64,000 bases of DNA, taken from assembly GCF_900103815.1 (NCBI RefSeq), contig NZ_FNHZ01000002.1, forward strand, positions 186,001 to 250,000, read 5' to 3'. Below the pieces are notes generated by a model. The model was given only the letters and a program-made list of their open reading frames with translations, made no database searches and was not told the DNA's origin. A program made the position numbers and the translations under genes. Shown piece after piece: positions 53,317-62,675 of this stretch. Each line of letters opens with the position of its first letter. Position 1 is the stretch's first letter. The stretch is from Lachnospira pectinoschiza (lineage in GTDB: Bacteria; Bacillota; Clostridia; Lachnospirales; Lachnospiraceae).

Positions 53317-54195
53317 TTATTCGATATTCTGAATTTGCTCTCTTACTTTCTCGATTTCTGTCTTTAAATCAATTGCTGCATTAGAAATATCAATATCATT
53401 TGCCTTAGAAAGAATTGTATTAGACTCTCTGTTCATTTCCTGAGCGATAAAGTCCATCTTTCTACCAACACCACCGTCTTCAGAAAGACATTTTCTAGCA
53501 TGATTAATGTGACTTCTAAGTCTAACCGTCTCTTCGTCAACGCAAATCTTATCGGCATAGATTACAAGCTCAGTAGCAATTCTTTGCTCGTCAATATTAG
53601 TATCTCCTAAGACTTCCTTAATCTTATTATCAAGCTTACCTCTGTATTCCTTCATGATCTCAGGACTTCTCTTCTCAATAAAGTCCACAAGCTCTTCCAT
53701 GTGATCAAGCTTTAAAAGTAAGTCCTTCTTTAGGTTTTCACCCTCTAAGATTCTAGTTTCAACAAATTGGCTAAAGCACTCCTTTAGAGCCTCCTCAATA
53801 AATGCCCACAATTCCTCTTCATCCACTTGAACCTCTTCCATTGTAATAACCTCAGGGTATCTTGAAAGCGCTGCGCAATTGACATCATTTTCAATATTAA
53901 ACTCTTCGCTCATCTTCTTGAAAATGTCCATATATTCCTTAGCAATTGCATCATTATATTTAATATTAACCTGATTCTCGTTATTGTCCTCATAGTTAAT
54001 AAAAATATCCACCTTACCTCTATTAGCGTACTTCTTTAAAGTCTCACGAATTCTAGACTCGAAAGAATTGAGCTTCTTTGGCATCTTAATTCCTGCTTCT
54101 AAATATCTATGGTTAACGGATTTAACCTCAACTAAAATCTTTCTATTATCTCTTAAAATCTCGCTTCTTCCAAAGCCTGTCATACTTTTAATCAC
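53317..54195 (-). CDS. yicC: YicC family endoribonuclease
   Basis: A 292-residue protein starting IKSMTGFGRSE with VEVKSVNHRYLE, and ending with FIAQEMNRESNTILSKAND in the C-terminal DUF1732 domain. Family members have been linked to RNA cleavage and stationary-phase fitness. It is the first gene of the operon, with a promoter at 54276-54248. Confidence 0.93.
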   Translation of the reverse strand: MIKSMTGFGRSEILRDNRKILVEVKSVNHRYLEAGIKMPKKLNSFESRIRETLKKYANRGKVDIFINYEDNNENQVNIKYNDAIAKEYMDIFKKMSEEFNIENDVNCAALSRYPEVITMEEVQVDEEELWAFIEEALKECFSQFVETRILEGENLKKDLLLKLDHMEELVDFIEKRSPEIMKEYRGKLDNKIKEVLGDTNIDEQRIATELVIYADKICVDEETVRLRSHINHARKCLSEDGGVGRKMDFIAQEMNRESNTILSKANDIDISNAAIDLKTEIEKVREQIQNIE

Positions 54196-54247
54196 GTATT
54201 TTCACCTCGTAAATGTATTTATTTGAATAACCCCACAAACTTCTATA

Positions 54248-54276
54248 ATTATAACAATATATTGCAAAAATCACAA
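54248..54276 (-). promoter_or_regulatory. yicC promoter
   Basis: TTGTGA (54276-54271), a 17-nt spacer and a perfect TATAAT (54253-54248). Confidence 0.65.
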
Positions 54277-54341
54277 GAAGAACTAGGAATTTATACAAGA
54301 ATTTGCTAAACTCTTTATACGAGACAAAAGGAGGCAAAATA

Positions 54342-56099
54342 ATGGCATTCGACGGAATTGTAATTTCAAATATTGTTGATCAATTAAACAAAACCATTAA
54401 AAATGGTCGATTATATAAAATCGCTCAGCCGGAAAACGACGAGCTTTTTCTTACAGTAAAAACTTCTGAGGGTCAGTACAGACTGCTTTTATCCGCAAAT
54501 CCTACTCTTCCTCTTTGCTATCTTGCAAAGGATAATAAGACAAGCCCTATAAAAGCGCCTAATTTCTGTATGTTACTTAGAAAGCATCTAAACAATGGTC
54601 GTATTATTTCAATCACTCAGCCAGAATTTGAAAGAATTATTGATATTGAAATCGAGCACCTTGACGAGCTTGGTGACCTTTGTAGAAAGCACTTAATTAC
54701 TGAGTTTATGGGCAAGCACAGTAACATTATCCTAGTTAATGAGGACAATATGATTCTTGATAGTATCCGCCACGTATCCGCTCAGATGAGTTCCGTGCGT
54801 GAGGTTCTACCGGGTCGCCCATATTTTATAACTAACACTAACAACAAGTTAAACCCTGTTGCGACCACTAAGGATGAGTTTTTTGAAAATGTATTCTCAA
54901 AGGCACAACCTATCTCTAAAGCAATTTATCAAACCTACACCGGTTTTTCTAGCCTTGCAGGCGAAGAACTTTGCATAAGAGCTAAGATTGATAGCCAGCT
55001 TCCAGCGAATTGTTTGGAAAATGCAGACAAAGAGGCGATTTTTGACACATTTTCAAAATTACTTACTGATATTAAGGCAGACAACTACAAGCCTAACATA
55101 GTCTTTTCAAACAACATTCCTAAGGAATTCTGGGCTTTTGAGCTTGAGATGTTTTCAGGTTCTAATAAGACGAGTGATATTGCCATTTCAAATTATGAGT
55201 CAATTAGTGATTTGATTCGTGATTTTTATAAGAAGAAGGAAATCTATACTAGAATTCATCAAAAATCTGCGGATTTAAGACGAATTGTCACTACTATTTT
55301 GGAGCGTGACATTAAGAAGTTAGATATTCAGGAGCGACAGTTAAAGGACACTGAAAAGAAGGAAAAATATAAGATTTACGGCGAGCTACTATCTGCCTAT
55401 AGCTATGATGTAACTAGCGGAGATGAGAGCTACACTTGTAACAATTACTACGATAACAGCGAAATCACTATCCCACTTGATAAAGATTTATCTGCTATTG
55501 AAAATGCTAACAAGTATTTTGCAAAGTATAACAAGTTAAAGAGAACTTACGAGGCCACAACTGTACTTATAAAGGAAGTTAGCGCAGACATTAACTATCT
55601 TGAGTCTGTTCTTAATTCTCTTGAAATTGCAGTTAGCGAGGAGGATTTAAATCAGATTAAGGAAGAGCTTCACGAAACAGGCTATATAAAGTCTTCTAAG
55701 AAGAAAAATTCTAAAAAGATTTCAAGTAAGCCACTTCACTACATTTCTTCTGATGGTTTTGACATCTATGTTGGTAAGAATAACAGTCAGAATGACGAGC
55801 TTACTTTTAAGTTTGCCAATGCCAATGACTGGTGGTTTCATGCTAAGCAAATGCCGGGTTCTCACGTAGTTTTAAGAACTAACGGCAAGGAAGTTCCTGA
55901 TAGAGCTTTCGAAGAGGCAGCAGCTCTTGCGGCCTACTACTCTAAGGGCAGAGAACTTGAAAAGGTAGAAATAGACTACGTTGTAAAGAAGGAAGTTAAA
56001 AAGCCAGCTCAGGCAAAACCTGGATATGTTGTCTATTATACAAACTACTCTCTTATTGCAAAATCAGACATTTCTATGTTAAAGGAAGTTGAGGACTAA
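54342..56099 (+). CDS. rqcH: Ribosome quality control protein RqcH (NFACT family)
   Basis: Binds obstructed 50S subunits carrying peptidyl-tRNA and adds C-terminal alanine tails. The 585-residue protein has NFACT-N (AFDGIVISNIVDQLN, then FCMLLRKHLNNGRI), a central coiled coil (about 270-430) and NFACT-R with DWWFHAKQMPGSHVVLR. The start at 54342 follows AAAGGAGG; the frame extends to 54303 without a ribosome site. It was formerly annotated as a fibronectin-binding protein. Confidence 0.95.
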   Translation: MAFDGIVISNIVDQLNKTIKNGRLYKIAQPENDELFLTVKTSEGQYRLLLSANPTLPLCYLAKDNKTSPIKAPNFCMLLRKHLNNGRIISITQPEFERIIDIEIEHLDELGDLCRKHLITEFMGKHSNIILVNEDNMILDSIRHVSAQMSSVREVLPGRPYFITNTNNKLNPVATTKDEFFENVFSKAQPISKAIYQTYTGFSSLAGEELCIRAKIDSQLPANCLENADKEAIFDTFSKLLTDIKADNYKPNIVFSNNIPKEFWAFELEMFSGSNKTSDIAISNYESISDLIRDFYKKKEIYTRIHQKSADLRRIVTTILERDIKKLDIQERQLKDTEKKEKYKIYGELLSAYSYDVTSGDESYTCNNYYDNSEITIPLDKDLSAIENANKYFAKYNKLKRTYEATTVLIKEVSADINYLESVLNSLEIAVSEEDLNQIKEELHETGYIKSSKKKNSKKISSKPLHYISSDGFDIYVGKNNSQNDELTFKFANANDWWFHAKQMPGSHVVLRTNGKEVPDRAFEEAAALAAYYSKGRELEKVEIDYVVKKEVKKPAQAKPGYVVYYTNYSLIAKSDISMLKEVED

Positions 56100-56114
56100 G
56101 TCCTATTTTTACAA

Positions 56115-56156
56115 AGGAAGGTTAAGTTTTGGGATTCCCAGCAACTTGACCTTCCT
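56115..56156 (+). terminator. Terminator of rqcH
   Basis: A 14-bp stem (AGGAAGGTTAAGTT with its partner, one G-U pair) with an inner TGGGA/TCCCA stem, then AATTTTTATT on the plus strand. Confidence 0.88.
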
Positions 56157-56225
56157 AATTTTTATTATTTCTTGTGGACGTAGCTTTTTACTTAGCCAAA
56201 CAGCATATTTGTCAAGACGCGCTCT

Positions 56226-57437
56226 CTAATCTTTGCTTTCTCTAGCTTCTCGTCTCTTTCTCTTTCTATACTTATGAATATTAATCATAAGAACTAGGAC
56301 GATTATGGTGCTTATAATATCTGCCACGCTCCACATAATAAAGTGAATTGCAATACCACTAAAATTTTTAGCAATTATTTGACCAATTAGATTTAAAATG
56401 ATGTTAATGGTAATTAAAATTAACATCTGAGTTTTGTTGCCCCTGACGCTTATAATGTAGACTAGCATTAGGTTTATATATAGACAGGTAATAAGGAAAT
56501 TTGCTAAAAAGGCAATGTAGGCAAAATCCACCATGTCGCATATATTCAAATCCGTGGTTACATTTCCAAGAATCACAGGCTTATTAATTATGTTAATTAC
56601 AATGATTACAATGGAAATTAAAGTCGGTATTAAAACCGAGATAATTCCTGCAATTTTCTTTTTTAGAAACTTATCTGTTATGATTCCAAGGCCAATAATT
56701 AGTATTAAAATATAGGAAATTGGCAAACTTAGAATCTTATTATTATCTATATAAAAGGTCCTTAGGTAATTTAAGGAATTCATGCAAGCTAGGTCCTTTT
56801 TATTCATAATCATATAGCTTAAATTGTTTCTAAGTACGTCAATTCCCACATATCCATACATGGCAACCATGTAAATACTAGTTCCACTAAGGGCGTTGGC
56901 TTTGTTATAAAGTCGTATTTTTTCAATTTTACTAGACTTAACCATGGCCAAACATAGCAGTGACAAAATTATAATAATTATTGGCACAACAAGTAATTTA
57001 GGCAATGCCTGCATGGTGACAAAATCGTCTCCATTGATACCTAAAAACAAATTTGTAATCTTTCTATGTACGCTTTTATTTCCCTCTAAGAGTCTAGCAA
57101 CAATTACAACTACTGCTGTGGCAATGCTTGATAGATTTGCAATAATAGCGATTCTTCCTGCTTTACTAAGCCTAAACAATACTGCGATAAATGCAATAAA
57201 TACCGCAAGGATTGCAAAGGAAAAGACAAATCTATAAATCATATTAAAAGCCAAGTAATATTGCATATTGTAGAGATTTTTCTCAGCTTCTGTTAATTTG
57301 TCAGAATTTAGGCTTATTAGATTTAAAATGTCCTGAAACAAGCCACCACCCAAAAAGCAAAGCAGACAAATAAAATCTAAGCATAACAAAACCATTATAG
57401 AGACTAAGCGAATATAAGTTTTTTGCGCCTTATCCAT
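56226..57437 (-). CDS. Multi-pass membrane protein of unknown function
   Basis: A 403-residue very hydrophobic protein with about 10 predicted transmembrane helices. It has a polar loop after the first helix, a second around KSVHRKITNLFLG, and a strongly basic tail (HKYRKRKRREARESKD). I recognise no family motif. It is a single-gene unit with its own promoter and faces rqcH. Transport or polysaccharide-polymerase-like roles are possible, but nothing in the sequence decides. Confidence 0.75.
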   Translation of the reverse strand: MDKAQKTYIRLVSIMVLLCLDFICLLCFLGGGLFQDILNLISLNSDKLTEAEKNLYNMQYYLAFNMIYRFVFSFAILAVFIAFIAVLFRLSKAGRIAIIANLSSIATAVVVIVARLLEGNKSVHRKITNLFLGINGDDFVTMQALPKLLVVPIIIIILSLLCLAMVKSSKIEKIRLYNKANALSGTSIYMVAMYGYVGIDVLRNNLSYMIMNKKDLACMNSLNYLRTFYIDNNKILSLPISYILILIIGLGIITDKFLKKKIAGIISVLIPTLISIVIIVINIINKPVILGNVTTDLNICDMVDFAYIAFLANFLITCLYINLMLVYIISVRGNKTQMLILITINIILNLIGQIIAKNFSGIAIHFIMWSVADIISTIIVLVLMINIHKYRKRKRREARESKD

Positions 57438-57497
57438 ATAAATCCTCTTTTTATTTTTTTATTCACGTCTATTGGTTACAACTATAAATTTAACTAT

Positions 57498-57526
57498 ATT
57501 ATACACTATGCACCTTGCTAAAACAA
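57498..57526 (-). promoter_or_regulatory. Promoter of the orphan membrane protein gene
   Basis: TTGTTT (57526-57521), a 17-nt spacer and a perfect TATAAT (57503-57498). Confidence 0.65.
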
Positions 57527-57529
57527 GAA

Positions 57530-57568
57530 TAACCCCGGAAGAAATGCTTGGCACTCCCACCGGGGTTA
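57530..57568 (-). terminator. Terminator of tyrS
   Basis: A 9-bp stem TAACCCCGG/CCGGGGTTA with a 21-nt loop, followed by an interrupted T-run on the minus strand. Confidence 0.75.
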
Positions 57569-57616
57569 GTAAGTTTAAATTCTAGATAAACTAGACTCTT
57601 TTTTACATTTTCATAA

Positions 57617-58840
57617 TTATAAGCTAACTCTTACGAAGTTCTTCTTACCCTTCTGAACTACGATTCCTTCGCCTTCAAACTTTTCCTTAGCAAATGTTTC
57701 GTTGATATCAGTTACCTTGTTTCCATCAACGCTTACACCACCCTGCTGAATAGCTCTTCTAGCTTCTGAATTAGACTTTACAAGGCCTGTTGCAGCAACT
57801 AAAGCGATTGCATTGATTGAACCATCAACAAATACATCTTCTGAAATCTTAGCTTCTGGCATGTTAGCTGCAGCACCTGCACCACTAAAGATAGACTTTG
57901 CAGTCTCTTCTGCCTTCTTAGCTTCTTCTTCGCCGTGAACTAACTTTGTAAGCTCAAATGCAAGGATTTCCTTAGCTTTGTTAAGCTGAGCACCTTCCCA
58001 CTTATCCATCTCATCGATTTCTTCAAGTGGTAAGAATGTAAGCATTCTGATGCACTTAAGAACATCGTTATCGCCTACATTTCTCCAGTACTGGTAGAAG
58101 TCGTATGGAGATGTCTTCTCAGGATCAAGCCAAACAGCACCTGAAGCAGTCTTACCCATCTTCTTACCTTCTGAGTTAAGTAAAAGTGTGATTGTCATAG
58201 CTGAAGCATCTTCGCCTAACTTTCTTCTAATAAGCTCAGTACCAGCAAGCATGTTAGACCACTGATCGTCGCCACCAAACTCTAAATTACAGCCGTACTT
58301 CTGGTATAACATATAGAAGTCATAAGCCTGCATAATCATGTAGTTAAATTCAAGGAATGATAAGCCCTTTTCCATTCTCTGCTTGTAGCATTCTGCACGA
58401 AGCATGTTATTTACTGAGAAATGAGCACCTACTTCTCTTAAAACTTCGATGTAGTTTAAGTTCATTAACCAATCAGCATTGTTAACCATTAAAGCCTTGC
58501 CATCAGAGAAATCAATGAACTTCTCCATCTGCTTCTTAAAGCAATCGCAGTTGTGCTGAATTGTTTCTGGTGTCATCATCTTTCTCATATCTGTTCTACC
58601 AGATGGGTCACCGATCATACCTGTACCACCACCAACTAAGGCAATTGGCTTGTTACCTGCCATCTGAAGTCTCTTCATAAGGCAAAGTGCCATGAAGTGA
58701 CCAACGTGAAGGCTATCTGCAGTTGGATCAAAACCAATATAGAAAGTAGCCTTACCATTGTTTACTAAATCTCTAATTCTTTCTTCATCTGTTACCTGAG
58801 CGATTAAGCCTCTAGCAACTAATTCTTCATAAATACCCAT
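57617..58840 (-). CDS. tyrS: Tyrosyl-tRNA synthetase
   Basis: A 407-residue class I synthetase of the TyrRS type 1 group. [16 protein letters not shown] contains the HIGH-class motif, [12 protein letters not shown] binds tyrosine, and [12 protein letters not shown] is the KMSKS-class loop. The C-terminal S4 domain has [18 protein letters not shown]. The start at 58840 ([11 protein letters not shown]) follows AGGAGG. A tyrosine T-box riboswitch precedes it. Confidence 0.97.
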   Translation of the reverse strand: MGIYEELVARGLIAQVTDEERIRDLVNNGKATFYIGFDPTADSLHVGHFMALCLMKRLQMAGNKPIALVGGGTGMIGDPSGRTDMRKMMTPETIQHNCDCFKKQMEKFIDFSDGKALMVNNADWLMNLNYIEVLREVGAHFSVNNMLRAECYKQRMEKGLSFLEFNYMIMQAYDFYMLYQKYGCNLEFGGDDQWSNMLAGTELIRRKLGEDASAMTITLLLNSEGKKMGKTASGAVWLDPEKTSPYDFYQYWRNVGDNDVLKCIRMLTFLPLEEIDEMDKWEGAQLNKAKEILAFELTKLVHGEEEAKKAEETAKSIFSGAGAAANMPEAKISEDVFVDGSINAIALVAATGLVKSNSEARRAIQQGGVSVDGNKVTDINETFAKEKFEGEGIVVQKGKKNFVRVSL

Positions 58841-58933
58841 ATTTATGAACCTCCTAATTATAATATGATTGTGCCTCAATTATTATAAAAATGAGACTGA
58901 AAGGACGAGATTGTATCGCTTCTAAATCGCAAT

Positions 58934-59264
58934 AAAAAAACTCCCATCCTTAATTAAAAGGACGAGAGTGAAATCCCGTGTTACCACCTTTATTCACAAG
59001 AAACTCACGCTTCTTGCCTCATCAAGTCTTAGAATCCTTAGATTCCTTAACTCTTAGTACTATAACGTGTACCAATACGTCGCTCCTAGTCTTATAACCT
59101 TTATGAAAATGTATCTCATCCTCAAAACAAAAATTATAATTTCAGTTAAACACTCCGGAAGGTATTCAAAACTTGCTTTCCCTAACGCCTCTCATCAACC
59201 GGCAATTCTCTGTAGCTTCCACAAATTCCTACTTGTTTCCATCAACGCTTTATATTAAATTCAC
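58934..59264 (-). promoter_or_regulatory. Tyrosine T-box riboswitch
   Basis: Read on the minus strand, Stem I carries the AGAGAATTGCCGGTTGATGAGAGGC-type conserved region (59196-59172) and a specifier loop GAATACC whose TAC codon (59164-59162) is tyrosine. The T-box sequence AAAGGTGGTAACACG lies at 58991-58977. The terminator stem CTCTCGTCC/GGATGGGAG (58968-58941) is followed by seven T's. Uncharged tRNA-Tyr would stabilise the antiterminator and switch on tyrS. Confidence 0.93.
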
Positions 59265-59270
59265 TTTAAA

Positions 59271-59299
59271 AGAATATCATAAAAGAATATAATCTTCAA
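59271..59299 (-). promoter_or_regulatory. Promoter of the tyrS T-box leader
   Basis: TTGAAG (59299-59294), a 17-nt spacer and TATTCT (59276-59271), giving a leader of about 420 nt. Confidence 0.7.
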
Positions 59300-59321
59300 G
59301 CCTTATTTAAGGGAATTTGTC

Positions 59322-59840
59322 TTACTTTAAATCTAGCTCACTAAAGATATTCTTCTCCTTCTTCTTTTCTAAATGATGATGAATTAAGCTTACAATTCCA
59401 AGAAATACTAAAGCACCAAAAGTATCAATGCAAACATCAAGGAATCTACCTGCTCTTCCAGGAATAAATAACTGATGTATCTCATCTGAACTTGCCCAAG
59501 CTATTGTAATTAATAAACTTAGTATTCTTGCCCATTTAAAGGCAATGCCATCTAGCATAAAAGCTATAAATAAACACATGGTAAGAATGGCATACTCGCC
59601 CATGTGAGCACATTTTCTAATAGGAACCTGTAAGTCCTCTATCATGTTAGCTTTAGTATTAGTATCTGTAAACTCTACAAGTCCTAAATTGTCACCCGCT
59701 GTCAAAATAACCTCAGCAGCCTTGTTACTTAGACCCTGTGACTCATCACCATTCTGGTTAGAAAAACTAAAAATAGTGATGGCTACAAAAATAGCAGGGA
59801 GCCATATAAGCACCCTGCCGCAAATTTTAAATTTATCCAT
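59322..59840 (-). CDS. VanZ family membrane protein
   Basis: A 172-residue protein with about four transmembrane helices. FSFSNQNGDES, RKCAHMGEYAILT and DEIHQLFIPGRAGRFLDVCIDT-type sequence are the three VanZ signatures. Some relatives give low-level teicoplanin resistance or affect the envelope, but most are uncharacterised. The ATG overlaps the pyk stop by one base, so it is translationally coupled to pyruvate kinase, an unusual pairing. Confidence 0.9.
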   Translation of the reverse strand: MDKFKICGRVLIWLPAIFVAITIFSFSNQNGDESQGLSNKAAEVILTAGDNLGLVEFTDTNTKANMIEDLQVPIRKCAHMGEYAILTMCLFIAFMLDGIAFKWARILSLLITIAWASSDEIHQLFIPGRAGRFLDVCIDTFGALVFLGIVSLIHHHLEKKKEKNIFSELDLK

Positions 59841-61270
59841 TAAAGAGTAACAACTCTCATTGTGTTAGTTAAACCGCGCTTAGCAGTTGGAGCTGAAGTT
59901 GTAGCAATACCTGCTGAAATGATTACTGTATCGCCTTCTTCAATGTATCCAGCCTGTTCAGCAACTTCTACAGCATGCTCAATGATCTTATCTGTATTAG
60001 TTTCTGGAGCAGACTTAACTGGTCTAACACCTCTATAAAGCTGCATCTTTCTAAGAACGTTATCATATGGAGAGCATCCAATGATCTCAGCTTCTGGCTT
60101 AAGCTTAGATGTTAATCTAGCTGTAAATCCTGAAATTGTTGGGCAAAGGATAGCCTTTGCATTTAAGTTAGCAGCTGTCTGAACTGCTGCGTTACAAACT
60201 GCAGAAGATACGTTTCTCTTAGCATGAACGTTAGTTAATTCAGCTTCTCTACCTGCTAAATCAGCTTCTGTTCTTTCTGCAATCTTAGCCATCATTGTAA
60301 GAGCTTCTAATGGGTACTTACCGTTAGCAGTCTCACCTGATAACATAACAACGTCTGTACCGTCGTAAATAGCGTTGGCAACATCGTTAACCTCAGCTCT
60401 TGTAGGACGTGGGTTTCTAATCATAGAATCAAGCATCTGTGTAGCTGTAATAACTGGCTTATAAGCTGCATTACACTTAGCAATGATTTCCTTCTGAATG
60501 TGTGGAACATCTTCAGCTGGAATTTCAACACCCATATCACCACGAGCTACCATGATACCATCAGCAACCTTAATGATTTCATCTAAGTTGTCGATACCTT
60601 CAGCATTCTCGATCTTAGCGATAACTGGAATGTCTGAATCATGAGCCCAAAGTAACTGCTTGATTTCCTGGATACAAGCTGCATTACGAACGAATGAAGC
60701 TGCAATAAAATCAAATCCCTGTTCAACACCAAAGATAATATCGTCCTTATCCTTGTCTGTGATACCTGGAAGTCTAATTGAAACGTTAGGTACGTTAACA
60801 CCCTTCTTAGATCCTAACTCACCACCGTTAACTACTGTACAAATAATATCTGTTCCATCAACAACGTCATCAACTCTAAGTTCAATTAAACCGTCATCGA
60901 TAAGGATTGTGTTACCTGCTACTACATCATGTGGAAGTCCTTCGTATGTGATGCAGTTAATTTCATTAGTTGCTTCTACTTCTTTTGTTGTAAGTGTATA
61001 CTTCTGTCCAGCTACAAGAGTAACCTTCTTATCACCTGCTACTGCACCTGTTCTGATTTCTGGACCCTTAGTATCAAGAAGTGTTGCGATTGGCTTTCCA
61101 ATCTCCTCTCTAACGCTCTTAACTAATGCCATACGGCCTGCCTGTTCTTCGTGATCACCATGGGAAAAATTAAATCTAGCTACGTCCATTCCTGCTAATG
61201 CTAACTTCTTAATAAGTTCTCTGTCGTTAGTATTAGGACCCATTGTACAAATAATCTTAGTCTTCTTCAT
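59840..61270 (-). CDS. pyk: Pyruvate kinase
   Basis: Last ATP-making step of glycolysis, phosphoenolpyruvate to pyruvate. The 476-residue enzyme has KIICTMGPNTND, ARFNFSHGDHEEQ, the active-site segment IMVARGDMGVEIP and ATQMLDSMIRNPRPTRAEV-type sequence. The C-terminal effector domain is normal length, without the extra PEP-utiliser domain of bacilli. Its promoter spacer is a palindrome. Confidence 0.97.
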   Translation of the reverse strand: MKKTKIICTMGPNTNDRELIKKLALAGMDVARFNFSHGDHEEQAGRMALVKSVREEIGKPIATLLDTKGPEIRTGAVAGDKKVTLVAGQKYTLTTKEVEATNEINCITYEGLPHDVVAGNTILIDDGLIELRVDDVVDGTDIICTVVNGGELGSKKGVNVPNVSIRLPGITDKDKDDIIFGVEQGFDFIAASFVRNAACIQEIKQLLWAHDSDIPVIAKIENAEGIDNLDEIIKVADGIMVARGDMGVEIPAEDVPHIQKEIIAKCNAAYKPVITATQMLDSMIRNPRPTRAEVNDVANAIYDGTDVVMLSGETANGKYPLEALTMMAKIAERTEADLAGREAELTNVHAKRNVSSAVCNAAVQTAANLNAKAILCPTISGFTARLTSKLKPEAEIIGCSPYDNVLRKMQLYRGVRPVKSAPETNTDKIIEHAVEVAEQAGYIEEGDTVIISAGIATTSAPTAKRGLTNTMRVVTL

Positions 61271-61330
61271 ACTTTCCTCCGAAATTCTCTAATCTCTAAT
61301 TCTACTTAAATTTAACCAAAAACATCTGTC

Positions 61331-61359
61331 ATTATAATATAGCATGCGCTATAAATCAA
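61331..61359 (-). promoter_or_regulatory. pyk promoter with palindrome in the spacer
   Basis: TTGATT (61359-61354), a 17-nt spacer and a perfect TATAAT (61336-61331). The spacer contains TATAGC-ATGC-GCTATA (61338-61353), an inverted repeat filling the gap between the boxes. Confidence 0.75.
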
Positions 61360-61380
61360 GCATTAATTCCATTTAGACAA

Positions 61381-62346
61381 TTATTTCACGTGCACATGAG
61401 TATATAAATGATCCTGACAATACTCATAATTACCATTACACTTTGAACAATATCTAAAGATTAAGTCTCCATCCTTTTCAGTTCTACCGCAAATTGCGCA
61501 TCTGTGACGTGCTCCACCTGGATTAATTGGTCTGTAACTGTTTGCATCCTCCCAGTTAGTCTTCTCACTATTAGCATTGTAAAAACGCTCGTTAAAAGAA
61601 GTCTTATTAAAATTCTTTGTTGCCTTGCGGAAATTCTTTTGTGTCTTACTTTTGCCTGGTCCCTTCTTATATAGAAACATGAAAATAAAGAAGTTAAGCA
61701 TGGCCACTAAAGCTGCCGTTGCGCTAAACCATTCAAAGCCAAAGTTAAGATACAAGCGCATAAATAATACTGAATTGCCTGTATTATATGCTATTAATGC
61801 AGCATATCCACCTATTATTTCGGCTACTAAAAAGATTGCATCTAAAATACCAAGCCATTTAATCTTGATTGGAATAATAAAGAAAAGCAAAACTTCCATA
61901 TCAGGGAATTCTACAGCAAAGGCCATAAATAGTGCCAAATTAATAAAGTAAGTATTTAGTTCCATACTTACGCCCCAAATCAAGTAAATGATAAGAGCTG
62001 CGATTATATTAAGAATAACGCCGCTAAAGAAATAGACATTAAACTTAAAAGAACCCCAGAGTCTTTCTAAACTTGTTCCTATCATGTAATAGAAATATAG
62101 GGCAAAAAATATAAAAATAATACTAGTTGAAGGTGGCTGAATGATATAAGTAACAAGTCTCCAAACCTGTCCTCTCATAATCATCTTAAAATTAAGTGAA
62201 AGAAAAGTGGAATATAAGTCTATTCCTGTAAGCTGCTGTGAAATATACAAAACATAACCGATGATGTATAAAACAATGATGTAGTTCATAAGGTTAGGAA
62301 TTGCGTATTTACCGTACTTTCTTTCTAATTTTCTCATAAAATTCAT
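61381..62346 (-). CDS. Rhomboid-fold membrane protein with C-terminal zinc ribbon, probably non-catalytic
   Basis: A 321-residue protein. About six transmembrane helices (residues 18-228) follow the rhomboid/derlin plan, including GQVWRLVTYIIQP with the loop-1 WR motif and SLERLWGS. The catalytic GxSG serine is absent: the equivalent helix reads YFINLALFMAFAV. A basic linker leads to a zinc ribbon (CAICGRTEKDGD, then YCSKCNGNYEYC, then DHLYTHVH). A derlin-like or pseudoprotease membrane-handling role is plausible. AGAGGTG precedes the start. Confidence 0.8.
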   Translation of the reverse strand: MNFMRKLERKYGKYAIPNLMNYIIVLYIIGYVLYISQQLTGIDLYSTFLSLNFKMIMRGQVWRLVTYIIQPPSTSIIFIFFALYFYYMIGTSLERLWGSFKFNVYFFSGVILNIIAALIIYLIWGVSMELNTYFINLALFMAFAVEFPDMEVLLFFIIPIKIKWLGILDAIFLVAEIIGGYAALIAYNTGNSVLFMRLYLNFGFEWFSATAALVAMLNFFIFMFLYKKGPGKSKTQKNFRKATKNFNKTSFNERFYNANSEKTNWEDANSYRPINPGGARHRCAICGRTEKDGDLIFRYCSKCNGNYEYCQDHLYTHVHVK

Positions 62347-62495
62347 TAGTTTTCACCTCTAGTAATTTTTTATGTCAAATTGTACAGACATTACTATAAA
62401 TAGTATAAAAAAGACACCCCATCTTTGTCAATTAATCAGATAATTAATTCACATTTTATTTAGCTTAATTTCATAATTTCTAAGATTGTATACAG

Positions 62496-62524
62496 TTGAA
62501 ATTTGACTAGCTTTCCACTATAAT
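62496..62524 (+). promoter_or_regulatory. Promoter of the activase gene
   Basis: TTGAAA (62496-62501), a 17-nt spacer and a perfect TATAAT (62519-62524). The leader would be about 145 nt. The rest of the 329-bp gap (62347-62675) holds no gene. Confidence 0.7.
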
Positions 62525-62659
62525 AAATCAGATTGCATATTTTAGAACTTTTTGCTTTTATATACATTTTCTTTCTTATTAAAATGTATCACAGAATTGT
62601 TTACAAATTGTTAAAGGCAATTAAATTATACTTATGCTTTTAAAACTTTTAGGAGGAGG

Positions 62660-62675
62660 TGCGGAAAATTCCGCA
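62660..62675 (+). promoter_or_regulatory. Inverted repeat between the Shine-Dalgarno and the start codon
   Basis: TGCGGAA-AA-TTCCGCA begins at the end of AGGAGGAGGT (62651-62660) and ends one base before the ATG's A at 62676. The linear ribosome-site spacing is therefore too long (about 15 nt) unless the hairpin folds. Confidence 0.65.
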
